Of a DNA stretch of 64,000 nt, positions 22,088 through 33,419 are shown piece after piece. A model generated the notes under the pieces. That model did not search any database, had not been told where the DNA came from, and was given only the letters and a program-made list of their open reading frames with translations. Origin of the DNA: Neoceratodus forsteri. Lineage: Eukaryota > Chordata > Ceratodontiformes > Ceratodontidae. The stretch covers positions 98,859,501-98,923,500 of the forward strand of contig JADMNL010000028.1 in NCBI GenBank assembly GCA_016271365.2, written 5' to 3'. Position numbers and translations under genes: made by a program. The number at the start of each line of letters is the position of its first letter. The stretch's first letter is position 1.

Positions 22088-23234
22088 ATGACCCTCTTAA
22101 ATAATTTAAACATAGCTAAAAAACCCAGCACTACTCTTCTGCTGGTCATTATTATTTTCTCCTGCCTTATTTGGCTACCTATATTTTATTCCCCTCCAGC
22201 CATGAACCATCAATTCACCTACCCTGATGACTTGTCGCTCTGTGCTTTGCGTATGCCAGCATGCTGGCTCCGTTACTCCTCCCCTCTGTTCATCCCCCAT
22301 AATTTCATCTACCACCTATCTTACACTCTACGTAAATCCACGTTGCACCTCATGCTGCCTCCACCTTTCATACACCATAAGTTATGGTACCTGGCACTCT
22401 TAGCCTTAATATTAGCTGGGGATATAGAGCTAAACTCAAGACCTCAAAGTAATTTATCTTGCCTTGATGCAACCTGGAGCAATTCAAAGGGCCTCCGCAT
22501 TGTACACATGAACATTAGGAGCTTTCTCCGCATTAAAACAGAACTTGAGGCATGGGTTGCTCTTTATCATCCGGATATACTCTGCCTATCCAAAACCTGG
22601 TTAAAACCCTCCACCACTGATACCCTCTGTAGTCTGCCCAACTACAATATCTTTAGACAGGATAGGCCATCAGCTAAGCGAGGAGGTAGCGTAGCTAATT
22701 TTTACAAACCACATTTGGTGCTATCCCTCAATGTGTTGCCAACACTACTAAATTGCGAAGCAATCCATGCAACCTTACAACCAGGCTCAAAGGAACTACA
22801 CATCGTCTGTGCCTATAACCCTCCTGCTGGTGGTTGCAGAGGTCTCGACGAACTCCTCTCCCAAGTTAACAGCACTATCAGCTGTAATGAAATCCTTATT
22901 CTGGGGGATTTCAACCTAAACTGGACTAGTAAATCTAACCTATCCTCACATACAATATTACAAGGTAACAACCTTCACCAAACTTATCACAGACCCTACA
23001 AGGGTCATGACTCCCCCTCGGACAAGCACCCTTATTGACTGGGTCCTTACAAATCATCCTGACAGCATAGTAAGTGCAGACACCCTTGCAGATGCCATAA
23101 GTGATCATTCCCCTATTTCCTGCATCTGGCACGCTACAAATAAACCGTCACCGCCTCCTAAACTAATTACTTTCCGCAACATGGCCCATTTCAACCTCAC
23201 CCAGTTTACTCATGATCTCTTCTTGATTGACTGA
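22088..23234 (+). pseudogene. L2 ORF2, endonuclease part
   Basis: A 316-codon frame (22,088-23,038) has a hydrophobic N-terminal stretch. It then reads GDIELNSRPQ, LRIVHMNIRSFLRIKTELE, HPDILCLSKTWL, VCAYNPPAGG and EILILGDFNLNW. These are the N(I)RS, ETW-position, YxPP and GDFN blocks of an APE-type endonuclease; the family E of (S/T)ETWL is K here (SKTWL), which would harm metal binding. A frameshift near 23,007 moves the end of the domain (STLIDWVLTN ... ISDHSPISC, carrying SDH) to another frame. In the L2 clade this enzyme nicks the target for reverse transcription. Confidence 0.85.
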
Positions 23235-23666
23235 ACCCCCATCTACTCCTCTACAATGCCCAGACAACACTTGACTACTTCCTGGCTCACCTCAGCCTGC
23301 TTCAAGACACCTATGCCCCCCGTGTCACTCATTGGATTCAAGGAACACAGACTAAATGGCTAACAAAAGATCTGCTTATACAACTAACAGCCAGAGACAA
23401 ACTATGGTGACATTACAAAACAACAGGGTTACCAAACGATTACTACCAGTATCGATCTCAGAGAAACATGTAAAAGAAATATTCGCCTAGCAAAGAGCAT
23501 TTTCTGCAGAGACCTGCTAACAAAGGCTGCTGGCAACACTAAAAAGCTCTGGTCTCACTATAAAACACTCTTGGTGCTAATTCCAGGGCCCATATCAGTG
23601 ACATGCTTCTAAATGGTATTCACTGCAATAACCCGAGACCATAGCTAACTCCTTCAATCAGCATTT

Positions 23667-25324
23667 TTGGATCTCACTAGCTACCTGACATCTTTCCAGA
23701 CAATAAGTACCGCCTCACCCCCAACTGAACCTCTAATTAAGCACCCCCTATTTAGGTTTCAGAGTATCACCAGGGCAGAAGTACTAAAACTTCTGCTCTC
23801 CGCTCCCGAAAATACCAGCTTAGGGTCTGACGATCTAGAACCTAGGCTTCTGAAAGCAGCTGCCCCGCTCGTTGCCTCTCCCCTAACCAAAAATTTTCAA
23901 CCTTTCCCTATGTCATGGCTCAGTTCCTGACATCTGGAAAATAGCCAAAGTCACCCCAATTCCCAAAAAAGGTGACCCCAAGGAAATCAAGAACTACCGC
24001 CCCATTGCTATTCTCTCAATGCTCAGTAAATTTCTGGAAAAGCTAGTGGCCACCCAATCAACTCTTCAGAAATATAACCTTCTATCTGGCTAACAGCATG
24101 GTTTCCGCAAAGGCCACAGCACCTCTACCACCCTTATGAAACTCACAAATGACATCCTTACCTCCATGGACTCAGGCCTCCTGACTGGTGCCATTTTCAT
24201 TGATCTAACAAAGGCGTTTGACCTGGTAAACCATACTCTTCTTCTTGATAAACTTCGCTCTCTAGGCTTCTCCCCTGACGTAGTAGACCGGTTTCAAGAG
24301 CTACTTATCTGATAGGAAACAGGCTGTAGTTTTTAACTCAGCCATATCAGATCTCTTCCCTATACATGTTGGAGTACCCCAAGGCTCCATACTTGGCCCC
24401 TTGCTTTTCTCAATTTTCATTAATGACTTACCGCTCCTTGCACCAAACTGCTCGTCTCTGCTTTATGCTGATGACCTAGTTATTTACCACAGTGCTAGAA
24501 ATACCGACGACATAACCCTCTCTCTTGCCTCAGACTTCGCAGACATCCAATCCTGGCTAACTAAGAACCAACTTGTTCTCAACACTCCAAAGACACACTC
24601 CATGCTCTTTGGCTCGTCTGCCAGGCTTAAAATGAACCACCTTGCCCTAGATATCTGAACTGCGGATGGCTCCCCTCTGGTTAACACCAGATCCTTCAAA
24701 TATCTGGGAGTCACATTGGATAACTCTCTTGACTTTGACCTGCACATAACAACTGTCTGTAAGTCTGTAAATGCCAAGCTAGGTAGTGCCTACAGAACTA
24801 GCTATGCTCTCACCCCCTCGGCCAGACTAGCAGTGGCGCAAGGTTTCCTGCTCCCAGCCCTGGCCTATGGCTCAGTCATCTTCCAAACTGCCTCAAAATC
24901 CTCCCTCCATAAATGGGACACCACTTACAATAACATCTGCCGTTACGCCTCTGCATCCCCATGTTACAAACACCACTGCCAGCTCTATGCTGACCTTAAA
25001 TGGCCTGGTCCCCCTACCCACCAACTTCAGTCTCTTGGCGCTCAAATTGACTGTATCGCCAGATCAGGTCTCCCCCTATCCCTTGCCTTTCTGCTACATG
25101 CACAACCTCTCTCCTATGGACTACGATCTACTGATGCAGCTCCTCTTCACATCCCTAGATGTAGAACAAATATGGGTGCACAAGCTTTCTCTCACATGGC
25201 TCCAAAATACTGGAACTCCCTACCCTACTCAATCCGTCAAGCAACCTCCCATACCAGTTTTAAACAACTGCACCGTAAACATCTGCGGGTAACCAGCCCC
25301 TGTACCTGCTTCAATCCACCTTAG
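23667..25324 (+). pseudogene. L2 ORF2, reverse transcriptase and C-terminal part
   Basis: Blocks in order: GSDDLEPRLLKAA, VTPIPKKGDPKEIKNYRP, QHGFRKGHSTSTTLMKLTN (with an in-frame stop just before QHG), AIFIDLTKAFDLVNHTLLL, VGVPQGSILGPLLFSIFIND, LLYADDLVIYHSA (YADD at 24,464-24,475), FKYLGVTLDNSLDFDLHI and a C-terminal domain ending NSLPYSIRQATSHTSFKQL. A stop at 24,656 and frameshifts near 23,930, 24,300 and 24,700 inactivate it. The palm motif is intact. Confidence 0.9.
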
Positions 25325-25837
25325 ATCAGTCACCAAGTAAATACACTTCTCAAACACCTTCTTCCCACCTATCGTACACCCCCCCTTTTCACATGTCCTC
25401 TTTCTCTTTCTGGTTTTAAACCCTTTAAGGCTCTAACTCTTTTCTCCAGGCTTCCCACCACTCTTCCTGCTTCTCCTTGTGCTCTTTCACCAATCACAAC
25501 CGGGCACTTAAACTGTTTTACTGTTCAGACTTGCCTTTACTGTCTTGTTTTATGTACACCATCACTTTTGCACTGCCTGTATTTCTCAAAGTGTTTGAAA
25601 CACATTACCTGTATATCTCAAAGTGTTTGACATGCATTACCTGTACATATAGTACTGTTGCTGTATTACCTGTAAACTTGTGTACTCTGTTTGTTGCCCT
25701 GCTACTGCATGTGCTGCGTCACATGCACCCCTATGTACGTATTATTTTTTTCTAACTGTTCTCTCCCGGGTCGTGCCTGAAAATAGGCATTTTTCATGCC
25801 TAGTGCACCCACCCGGTTATCAAAACCAAATAAATAA

Positions 25838-26215
25838 ATGTCTCCATGATCTTCCCCACTACTGAGGTGAGGCTGAATGGCCTGTTGTTCCCTGCCTCCT
25901 CCCTGCTGCCGGACTTGTGTAGAGAGACCACATGTGCCCTCCTCCAGTTCACTCATGTTGAATGACTCAGTGAACATGGCTGCCAGAGGTACTGCTATCT
26001 CCCTTCGCAGTTCTGTTAATATCCTTGGGCATATGCCATCTGGTTCCATCGCTTTGTCCACCTTCAATTTAGTGAGCTCCTGCAGGACTCTTTTGCCTTT
26101 GAATGGACTATTGTCCACCTCTTCGCCCCCTTGGCAACTGCTGTACTGCTGTGGCCCTTGCCCCTCCCACTCTTCTGTGAATACTGAACGGAAAGACACA
26201 GTGGATGTCTTGGGA
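25838..26215 (-). pseudogene. CR1 ORF2 fragment, start of reverse transcriptase (upstream side of L2 split)
   Basis: The minus strand reads FRSVFTEEWEGQG, LTKLKVDKAMEPDGICPRIL and FTESFNMSELEEGT, then a frame-changed GKIMET at the L2 boundary. KVDKA.GPDGI is the first reverse transcriptase block of CR1 (G of GPDG is E here). It lies between motif M copy 3 and the L2. Together with 21,616-22,037 it forms one CR1 piece that begins and ends inside the coding region. Confidence 0.85.
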
Positions 26216-26267
26216 GAAAGGCATGGAACTATCACTTCCAAATGCCTAAATGGCACATACAAGCAAG

Positions 26268-26295
26268 CAACATTCGGCATTGACAAATGCTTGTT
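26268..26295 (-). repeat. Motif M, copy 3
   Basis: Reverse orientation, matching copy 4 and opposite to copies 1 and 2. It lies between block H of copy C and the CR1 fragment. Confidence 0.75.
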
Positions 26296-26990
26296 TATGC
26301 TGTCTTGTGCGCGCAGCGCAGACAACATATTGGGTTGCTTGAAGTGGAAGAGCAGGTTTTGGAGGCGCGGTCGTGTTGTGGCCAGCGGCACCACTGCTTT
26401 TTCCGGCTTGGCTGTGTGGCATGAATGAGATTGCATGCTGTCTATGACAGCAGTTGCAAAGCATGCCACCAACTTGAAACGTTTTAGCCACTACAATGAG
26501 GGAGCTCCATCTCATTGCAGGGTGTGCCTTCCCTGGTGTAATATTTCAATGAGACGTGGCAGCAGCTGCACCCTCCGCCTCTCACAGTCCCCAGAAAAGC
26601 CAACATCGGGGTGCCCAATCCCCCTGTCAGCATCATCATGCCCCCCTCCCCAGTTCATTTGCCAATGGGGGAGCCCAATCCCCATCAGTATCATGTCCTG
26701 TGCCAATTGTTGGCAGAGGGGGGTGCCCAATCCCCCTTGGCATCATCCCCCCATGCCAAACACCCTTTTTTATTTGCCGATGGGGTGTCCAATCCCAATC
26801 GGCTCCAGTCCCCCCACCCCAAAACATGCAGGTGGCACACTGGGATCCCACCCCAGCATGCCAAATGTACCTGTTAAAAGAAAAAACCGTCACAAAATGT
26901 TTTATTTTATTTTTTTTAACCTGTAAAGTAGAAAACGGTCCCTCGCTGTCTGAGGTCCCCTCCCCAACCCACGCCCACCCACTGCGTACA
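26296..26990 (-). repeat. Blocks H and G, copy C
   Basis: Block H includes GCTGTCTATGACAGCAGTTG (26,438-26,458) and GTTTTGGAGGCGCGGTCGTG. Block G repeats GGGGTGCCCAATCCCC-type phrases at about 26,610, 26,668, 26,730 and 26,783, with CACTGGGATCCCACCCCAGC at about 26,838. This matches copies A, B and D in content and order. Confidence 0.75.
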
Positions 26991-26994
26991 CCAC

Positions 26995-28860
26995 CTCCCC
27001 ACATACGCTCCTCACCCCATACTTACCTCCGGAGCCGGCGCGACGATCTTCGGTGGACGAGGAACATGTCTGCACTTCTTCAAAGCTGACCGCGAACTGA
27101 AGAAATGCCGTAAGCTGTATAATGGCATAAATAAGTTTTTTTCAACTTTGGTGCATATCTCGGGCATTTTGGGGAATTTTGGCACCACATTTTCAACATC
27201 GGGTTATTGGGACCCCTCCTCATGAATTCAGTCACTGTCATGGTGTTATTCGGTCCCGAAAGGTGATTTCATGGCCACTGCGTGGAATCACCTTTTGGGA
27301 CTGAGTAACGAAACAACAGTACCACTCTTCATGAGGTGGGCTGTCAAAAAGCCTATGTTGCAAATTTGGTGAAAAAAATCCAAAAAATGACTGTTTTACG
27401 AGCATGCGTTGCGCAATTTCCACACACACTCTTAACTCCGCAAATCTGTAATATTTTCACTCCAGATTTTCAACATTGGCACTTTTCCACACCTCCTTAT
27501 GAACAGCACAGCTGTCATTTTTCACATCCTAGCCAAAATGTTTTTTTTCTCCTTCCAGCGCAGAATAGCGTGTTCGCTTTGGAAAATCAGTGTTTGGGAC
27601 AGAGTAAGAAAATTACAGTGACGCTGTTCATGAGCAGAGGTCTTAAAATGCTTATGTTGAAAATCTGGTGACGAAAGTCCATTAAATGACTGTGCTACGA
27701 ACGTGCGTTACACTGTTTCCACGCACCCTCATAACTTTGCAAATTTGTAATATTTTCATTCCAGATTTTGAACATTGGCATTTTTTCACACCTCCTTATG
27801 AACACTACAGCTACCATTTTTCACATCCTGGCCAAATTGTGTTTTCGCACTTCCCGCACAGAATAGCTCGGTCACTGTAGGAAATCAATGTTTGGGATAG
27901 ATTAGGAAAATCACAGTGACTCTGTCCATGAGCAGAGGTCCTAAAATACCTATGTTGAAAATTAGGTAACAAACGTCCATAAAATGATTGTGTTACAAGC
28001 GTGCATTGTGCAGTTTCCACGCACCATCATAACTTCGATAATTTTTAATATTTCTACTTCAGATTTTCACCATTGCCATTTTTTCACACCTCCTTATGAA
28101 CAGTACAGCTGTCATTTTCCATATCCTACCCGAAATGTGTTTTTGCACATCCGGCAGGCAGTGGCACAGTCGCTGTAGGAAAACAATGTTCAGAACAGAA
28201 TAAGAAACTCACAGTAACACTGTTCATGAGCAGAGGTCCCAAAATGCCTATGTTCAAAATTTGGTGAAAAAATTCCATAAAATGACTATGTTACAAGCAT
28301 GCGTTGCGCAGTGTCCGCGCAGTTGTAACTTCGAGAATTTGTAATAGTTTCACTCCATATTTTCAACATTGTCATTTTTGCACACCTTCTTAAGAACAGT
28401 ACAGCTGTCATTTGTCACATCCTGTCTGAAATGTAGATTCGCACACCTGGCACACAATCACGTGGTGACTGTGGGAAATCAATCTTCGGGGCAGATTAAG
28501 ATAATCATAGTGCCACTGTTCATGAACAAAGGTCCCAAAATGGCTATGTTAAAAATCTGGTGAAATAATTCCACTTAATGACTGTTATGAGTGTGCAATG
28601 CACAGTTTTCACACCTGCTCATAACTTCGAGAATGCTTAATATTTTCACTCCAGATGTTCAACATTGTCATCTCTTCACACCTCCTTATCAATGGTGCAG
28701 CTGACATTTTAATGTGGTGCAGAATGGCGAGGTCACTGTGGGAAATCAATGTTCGAGACAGATTAACAAAATCACTGGGGCACTGTTCATGAGCAGAGGT
28801 CCCAAATGTTTTCATGAGGTGGGGTCACAAAAAGGCCATGTTTTAAAATTTGGAGTGCAA
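26995..28860 (-). repeat. Segment S and ~298-bp palindromic satellite, array C (about 5.5 monomers)
   Basis: S in minus orientation has AGGTAAGTAT at 27,019-27,028. The array has monomer markers (CATGAGCAGAGGTC or close variants) at 27,629, 27,927, 28,225, 28,521 and 28,788, spaced 298, 298, 296 and 267 bp. Every monomer has an inverted partner half (CACACCTCCTTATGAACAG). Short open frames of 64-111 codons repeat with the same period and are by-products of the satellite. Confidence 0.9.
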
Positions 28861-28864
28861 ATAC

Positions 28865-29255
28865 CAACAAACACCAAGGGCGTTATGGTTTCTAACCATT
28901 ACGTCCCACCCTGTACAGACTAACAGGCATCAGGGGTGTGTCTTTGGATTGTCTGCTGTAGTGCTCATGCCATTGGTCCTCCACCCCCACCCTGCAGCCA
29001 CTGGCAGGCATCAAGGTGTGCCTTGGACTCTTCAGCCCCAAAGTCCAACCCATTCTCCTATGCTGCGTTCATCTCAATATATTTCCTTATGAAATGGGGT
29101 GAGCATAAGGCCCGATGACCCCAAGGCACAACACGACACTTGTCAGACTCTGCAGGGTAGAGTGAGGTGAAATGGTATGACCGTTATAGCCAGCAACCCA
29201 AACGCACACCCCAATGCCTGTCACTCTCTGCAGGGTGGGGTGGGGTTGACGTTGG
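28865..29255. repeat. Palindromic block P, copy 2
   Basis: It contains CACCCTGCAG..ACTGGCAGGCAT (about 28,988) and CACCCCAATGCCTGTCA with CTCTGCAGGGTG (about 29,207-29,240) in inverted order, as in copy 1 at 15,420-15,825. It lies on the outer side of array C, mirroring copy 1 next to array A. Confidence 0.7.
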
Positions 29256-29327
29256 TTCTATACTTCACTGCTATTCCTATTATGCGTCTCTCTAACTCCT
29301 GCACTATCAATGCCAACACCAGCAAGA

Positions 29328-29355
29328 CAACATTCGGCATTGACAAATGCTTGTT
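29328..29355 (-). repeat. Motif M, copy 4 (outer boundary of the minus arm)
   Basis: Identical in its core to copy 3 and in the same orientation. To its right lies a T-rich tract and non-module sequence, so it appears to mark the outer limit of the minus arm. Confidence 0.75.
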
Positions 29356-29359
29356 TTTG

Positions 29360-30004
29360 TTTCTTTTACTACTTTTTTACACCTTTTAAGTAAGTTGATT
29401 TGATTATTTTTGTTTTGTTTTGTTTAATTTGCTGAGGACCCATTTTATAAGTGGAATAAGGCACTATGGAGTGTGGATTATTGCACTTCCTAGGTGCCAA
29501 AGGCACTTGGCACTAGCACCTCCTGCCTCATTGCACACCTGGGCGTGCTCTTATCAGGCAGCAATCCATACCCCATTGTGTCTGACTCCTTATTTAATGC
29601 AAGGGTCTTGGAATGCTGGCAGGCAATTAGAAATCCGACACTTCTGAGACCCTTTTTATAATTATATTAATGAGAGGCTCTAATGATGGTTACTGGCAAT
29701 AGGTACTTATCAAATTTGCCATTACTCAGCAGAATGAACCCACCATCCATGTGCTGTGACCCATACCTAGCCAGCTGTGCTATTGTCACTTTAATGCCAG
29801 CCTGTGTTGAGAGCAGTGAACATGTATCTTTAAGCCACCTAGGGCACTGCCCTAGCAGTGGGCCCAAATACCAATCAACAGTGACTAGAGAAGACAGTTA
29901 GTAACAGCATACCATAATATTCACAGGGGATTTAAAGGCAGTTTAAAGTTTTTAAAGGTCACAACAAACCTGAGAGTGGTTGGCAGAGTAAAAAAAAATT
30001 ACTA
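29360..30004. other. Unassigned sequence
   Basis: Begins with a TTTTG-rich tract. No coding motif, tRNA or terminal repeat could be recognised. Short hairpin-like phrases occur (GGTGCCAAAGGCACTTGGCA at 29,491-29,510; CTAGGGCACTGCCCTAG at 29,838-29,854). Confidence 0.3.
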
Positions 30005-31270
30005 TGTGCGCACACACACACACACATATACACACACACATAGATGACACATGCTCACACACACGCACACACACACATAGATGACACATGTTCACACACG
30101 CACACACACATAGATGACACATGCTCACACTTGCACACACACATATACACACATAGATGATACATGCTCATGCTCACACACACACACACACATAGATGAC
30201 ACATGCTCATGCTCACACACACATATACACACACATAGATGACACATGCTCACACACGCACACACACATAGATGACACATGCTCACACACGCACACACAC
30301 ACATACACACATAGATGACACATGCTAATGCTCACACACACACACACATACACACATAGATGACACATGCTCACATACACACATAGATGACACATGCTCA
30401 TGCTCACACACACACACACACACATAGATGACACATGCACATGCTCACATACACACACACATAGATGACACATGCTCATGCTCACACAAACACACACACA
30501 TAGATGACACATGCTCATGCTCACACACACACACATACACACATAGATGACACATGCTCATGCACACACACGCACACACACATACACACATAGATGACAC
30601 ATGCTCACACATGCACACACACACATAGATGACACATGCTCACACACGCACACACATACACACATAGATGACATGCTCATGCTCACACACACAGATAGAT
30701 GACACATGCTCACACATGCACACACACACATACACACATAGATGACACATGCCCACACATGCACACACACACATAGATGACACATGCTCACACACACACA
30801 AACACACATAGATGACACATGCTCATGCTCACACACACATACACACATAGATGACACATGCTCACACACACAATACACACATAGATGACACATGCTGACA
30901 CACACACATACACACATAGATGACACATGCTTACACACACACACATACACACATAGATGACACATGCTCATGCTCACACACAAACATACACACACATAGA
31001 TGACACATGCTCACACGCACACACACATAGATGACACATGCTCACACACGCACACACACACATACACACATAGATGACACGTGCTCACACACGCACACAC
31101 ACACAGATGGCACATGCTCATGCTCACACAAGCGCACACACACACATAGATGACACATGCTCACACACGCACACACACATACACACATAGATGACACATG
31201 CTCACACACGCACACACACACACATATACACACATAGATGACACATGCTCACACACGCACACACATGTAT
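30005..31270. repeat. CA-rich minisatellite, unit TAGATGACACATGCTCACAC plus variable (CA)n
   Basis: Over thirty copies of TAGATGACACATGCTCA alternate with CACACA/CATACACA spacers of varying length, giving units of roughly 30-60 bp. Some units carry a doubled CTCATGCTCA. The minus-strand open frames of up to 145 codons consist only of M, C, V, S, H and L and are translations of the repeat, not proteins. Confidence 0.95.
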
Positions 31271-31297
31271 ACACATTGTGCATTCATATAGCAAATA

Positions 31298-31452
31298 ACA
31301 TATGGGGAGGGGTATGTAAAATGTTTTTACACACAGACCGAGGTGTGTGTAGTGCCACAAAACCCTGAGAGTGAAGCTTGAGGTGTTTGTACAAGCTTCA
31401 CACATCGATGGTGTGTGTAAAAATGTGTTGCACAACCCCTCCACATACATTG
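31298..31452. repeat. Short near-palindromic element
   Basis: Outer arms TATGGGGAGGGGT and TATGTGGAGGGGT (complement of 31,438-31,450) are inverted. Further inside, TTTTTACACAC pairs with GTGTGTAAAAA and GTGAAGCTTG with CAAGCTTCAC. It may be a small MITE. No transposase or clear target duplication is visible. Confidence 0.6.
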
Positions 31453-31960
31453 CAGGAGCACAGTAGTGCCCCTATAGTTATGGTTACAAAATACTGTTCT
31501 ATGTTAAAAACAAAGTTTGTACCTTAAAAATACCTCTGTCCCTGGACAGAATAACCTGTAATTTATTATGCACATTTTACCCAGGATCTCTGAATCTTGA
31601 AACTTAGAGAATGTTCAGTTCAGTGGTTCAAAATTCTAGAAGGCTAAAATACACAAAAATTTAATTTGCTCACCTATAGCTCAAAAACAGCTGATAGTTG
31701 AAACCTGAAACATTCAGGTATTTTTACAGTTTGACCCAGGGAGGTGCCTTTGATAGGTGGCTTCAGTGTAAAATGTTTAGTTTTTAGATTATTAGGAAAA
31801 GAAAATTCAATTTCCGTGCATGCATAGAATGATTTTTTCAACATTCTGTTCAAAAGATGTTTTTCGCATCAACAGCAGCTTCCATTCTCGTTACTCACAT
31901 TCTGTTTATATGAGCCATTTCCGTGACTCATACAGGTCATGAAAGCAGCCCCCACTCTCC
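31453..31960. other. AT-rich sequence, no recognisable feature
   Basis: No open frame or repeat of note. It leads into the R minisatellite. Confidence 0.3.
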
Positions 31961-31964
31961 ATAG

Positions 31965-32156
31965 CTCATGGTAGCAGGTGCCAAACCCCAACACAGGTAC
32001 CCCTCCTGCCCACCCAGTCTCTGAATATAAACTGAGTGGTGGGTGCCCAGCTCCACCACCAGTCCTCCCCTTCCTCAAAATCTGTTGAATATACACTGGT
32101 GAGTGCCCAGCCCTGCTGATGGTTCCTCCCCTCCCACCCAATTTGTCAGTATACAC
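31965..32156 (+). repeat. Minisatellite R, small array (about 3 units of ~62 bp)
   Basis: GAATATAAACTGAGTGGTGG (32,025), GAATATACACTGGTGAGTGC (32,088) and CAGTATACACCAGTG (about 32,145) mark the units, each with GGGTGCCCAGC..CC and CCTCCCC. The same repeat forms the array at 46,160-46,640. It abuts the 3' end of the Penelope-like element. Confidence 0.75.
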
Positions 32157-32282
32157 CAGTGCCAGACAAAAACGCAGAAAAAATTGCACTCAATCGGCAA
32201 AAAACATTTGTAGGCAAAACTGCTATGCATTCACAGTTTATTGTGGTAAAGTGCTAAATACAAGCACACAGCTAAAACCCTG

Positions 32283-32316
32283 GTGCTTCGGGACAATGGT
32301 GGGTCCCTTCATCAGG
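32283..32316 (-). ncRNA. Hammerhead-ribozyme-like core in Penelope 3' region
   Basis: Minus strand: CTGATGA (32,309-32,315), a 5-bp stem II GGGAC/GTCCC (32,303-32,307 with 32,290-32,294) around an 8-nt loop, then GAA (32,287-32,289), followed by GCAC pairing with a downstream GTGC. Hammerhead motifs are known in the terminal repeats of Penelope-like elements. The base after GAA is G rather than A and stem I is not convincing, so this copy is probably degenerate. Confidence 0.5.
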
Positions 32317-32884
32317 GGGCATGGCTGCTTACACCCCCAAACCATATTTAAATAAAAAACATAAAAGTGACAGTGCAAAAATGAAACAATCGGCGTAAAA
32401 CAACACATCTGCTGGCACCATTATAAATTGTATTTCAGTGTTACCGCAATATAAAAATTCACATATGTAGACATGAGTAAACATGAAATTTAAAGCAGGT
32501 TCAAAATCTCGAATGTAGGTCACATACAATGGATGGCAAAAATAGGATAAATATCTAAACATAATGTCAAACAGATTTGTGCTGTAGGATAGTGTCTGCA
32601 CACAAGAAAGCCAGGCCAAAGCACAAAGAGACCTGCAATATACTGCCAGAGAAACCTTTAAAGAATACCTAGCATTAATCTATAGAGTACAGAAAGGAAG
32701 TGGGAATGAAACAAGAAATAGGAAAGAAGAGTAGGAAAGTAGGAAAGGGGGGAGTGGGAGTAAAATAGACCAAAATGAACAAAGAAAAAGATAGGGGGTA
32801 AAGAAACAAGAGGGAAGAGTTGAAGGGGGAAATGGGGTAAAACTAGAGGAATACACTGTAGGATGTTTGATGCTCAAATGCTTC

Positions 32885-33265
32885 CATTTGGGTTCTACCT
32901 GTCCCTCTCTCCAGCCTTGTTATTAGAAGAGAACTGCTTCCTTGTTTGAGGTCAGCTGATGTTCCTCAGTATAAGGTTCCAATGCATAGACTTAAGTCAA
33001 GCTCCAGAGCTTTTTCTATAGCAGCCCTAACAACTGGAATGAACTCCCAAGTAATGTTCGACTTGCTCCTTCTATTTCGACTTTTAAATTTAGGTTAAAA
33101 TGTTATTTAATTCAGAGATCTGTATGTAATTGTAATTTGTGAATTGCTTGAGTTATTATGTATTATTCATTTGTTTATTTGTAGTTTTTCTGGGTCGGAC
33201 CTAAAAAGGGACCCTCGGTCCAGTGTCTTTAGTCGGATAACAAAGAATAAATGAAATTAAATGGA
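32885..33265 (+). mobile_element. L2-like LINE 3' end, inserted in Penelope 3' region
   Basis: The plus frame reads SSPNNWNELPSNVRLAPSIS and TFKFRLKCYLIQRS, the usual end of an L2-clade ORF2. The 3' untranslated region carries GGGTCGGACC..GGGACCC..GGTCC hairpin phrases and ends AAAGAATAAATGAAATTAAATG. It is heavily 5'-truncated. Confidence 0.7.
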
Positions 33266-33419
33266 AAATGTATGTCAGAAATAAAGGCGCAAGTGAGACA
33301 TGAAACATGGAGACTGCAGGGAAAGCACTTCAAAGGTCTTCTCATTATTTCTAAATAAAACAAAACAAAATTAAACTATTGCATATGCAAACAAACTCTC
33401 ACTATAATAATTATAATGC

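Larger units (their letters stand above)
22038..25837 (+). mobile_element. L2-clade LINE, nearly full length, inserted in CR1
   Basis: This is the longest L2 copy in the window. It starts near AAACTCTTTCACTAAC and ends with the terminal hairpin and AAATAAATAAA tail. TGT flanks both sides, and removing the element restores the CR1 reading ETLLKERIAGQ. It carries an endonuclease (22,088-23,234) and a reverse transcriptase (23,667-25,324), both broken. The 3' end TGCCTGAAAATAGGCA with the following CC(A)CCCGG stem resembles the terminal hairpin of the other L2 copies. Confidence 0.9.

Noticed and set aside
27336..28923. Periodic frames beginning MTVLR.CV or similar in the satellite
   Set aside because: They recur every ~298 bp with the satellite and in inverted form; no coding constraint is visible.
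30125..31233. Long minus-strand frames rich in C, V, M, S and H
   Set aside because: They are translations of the CA-rich repeat and change with unit length; no protein family is present.
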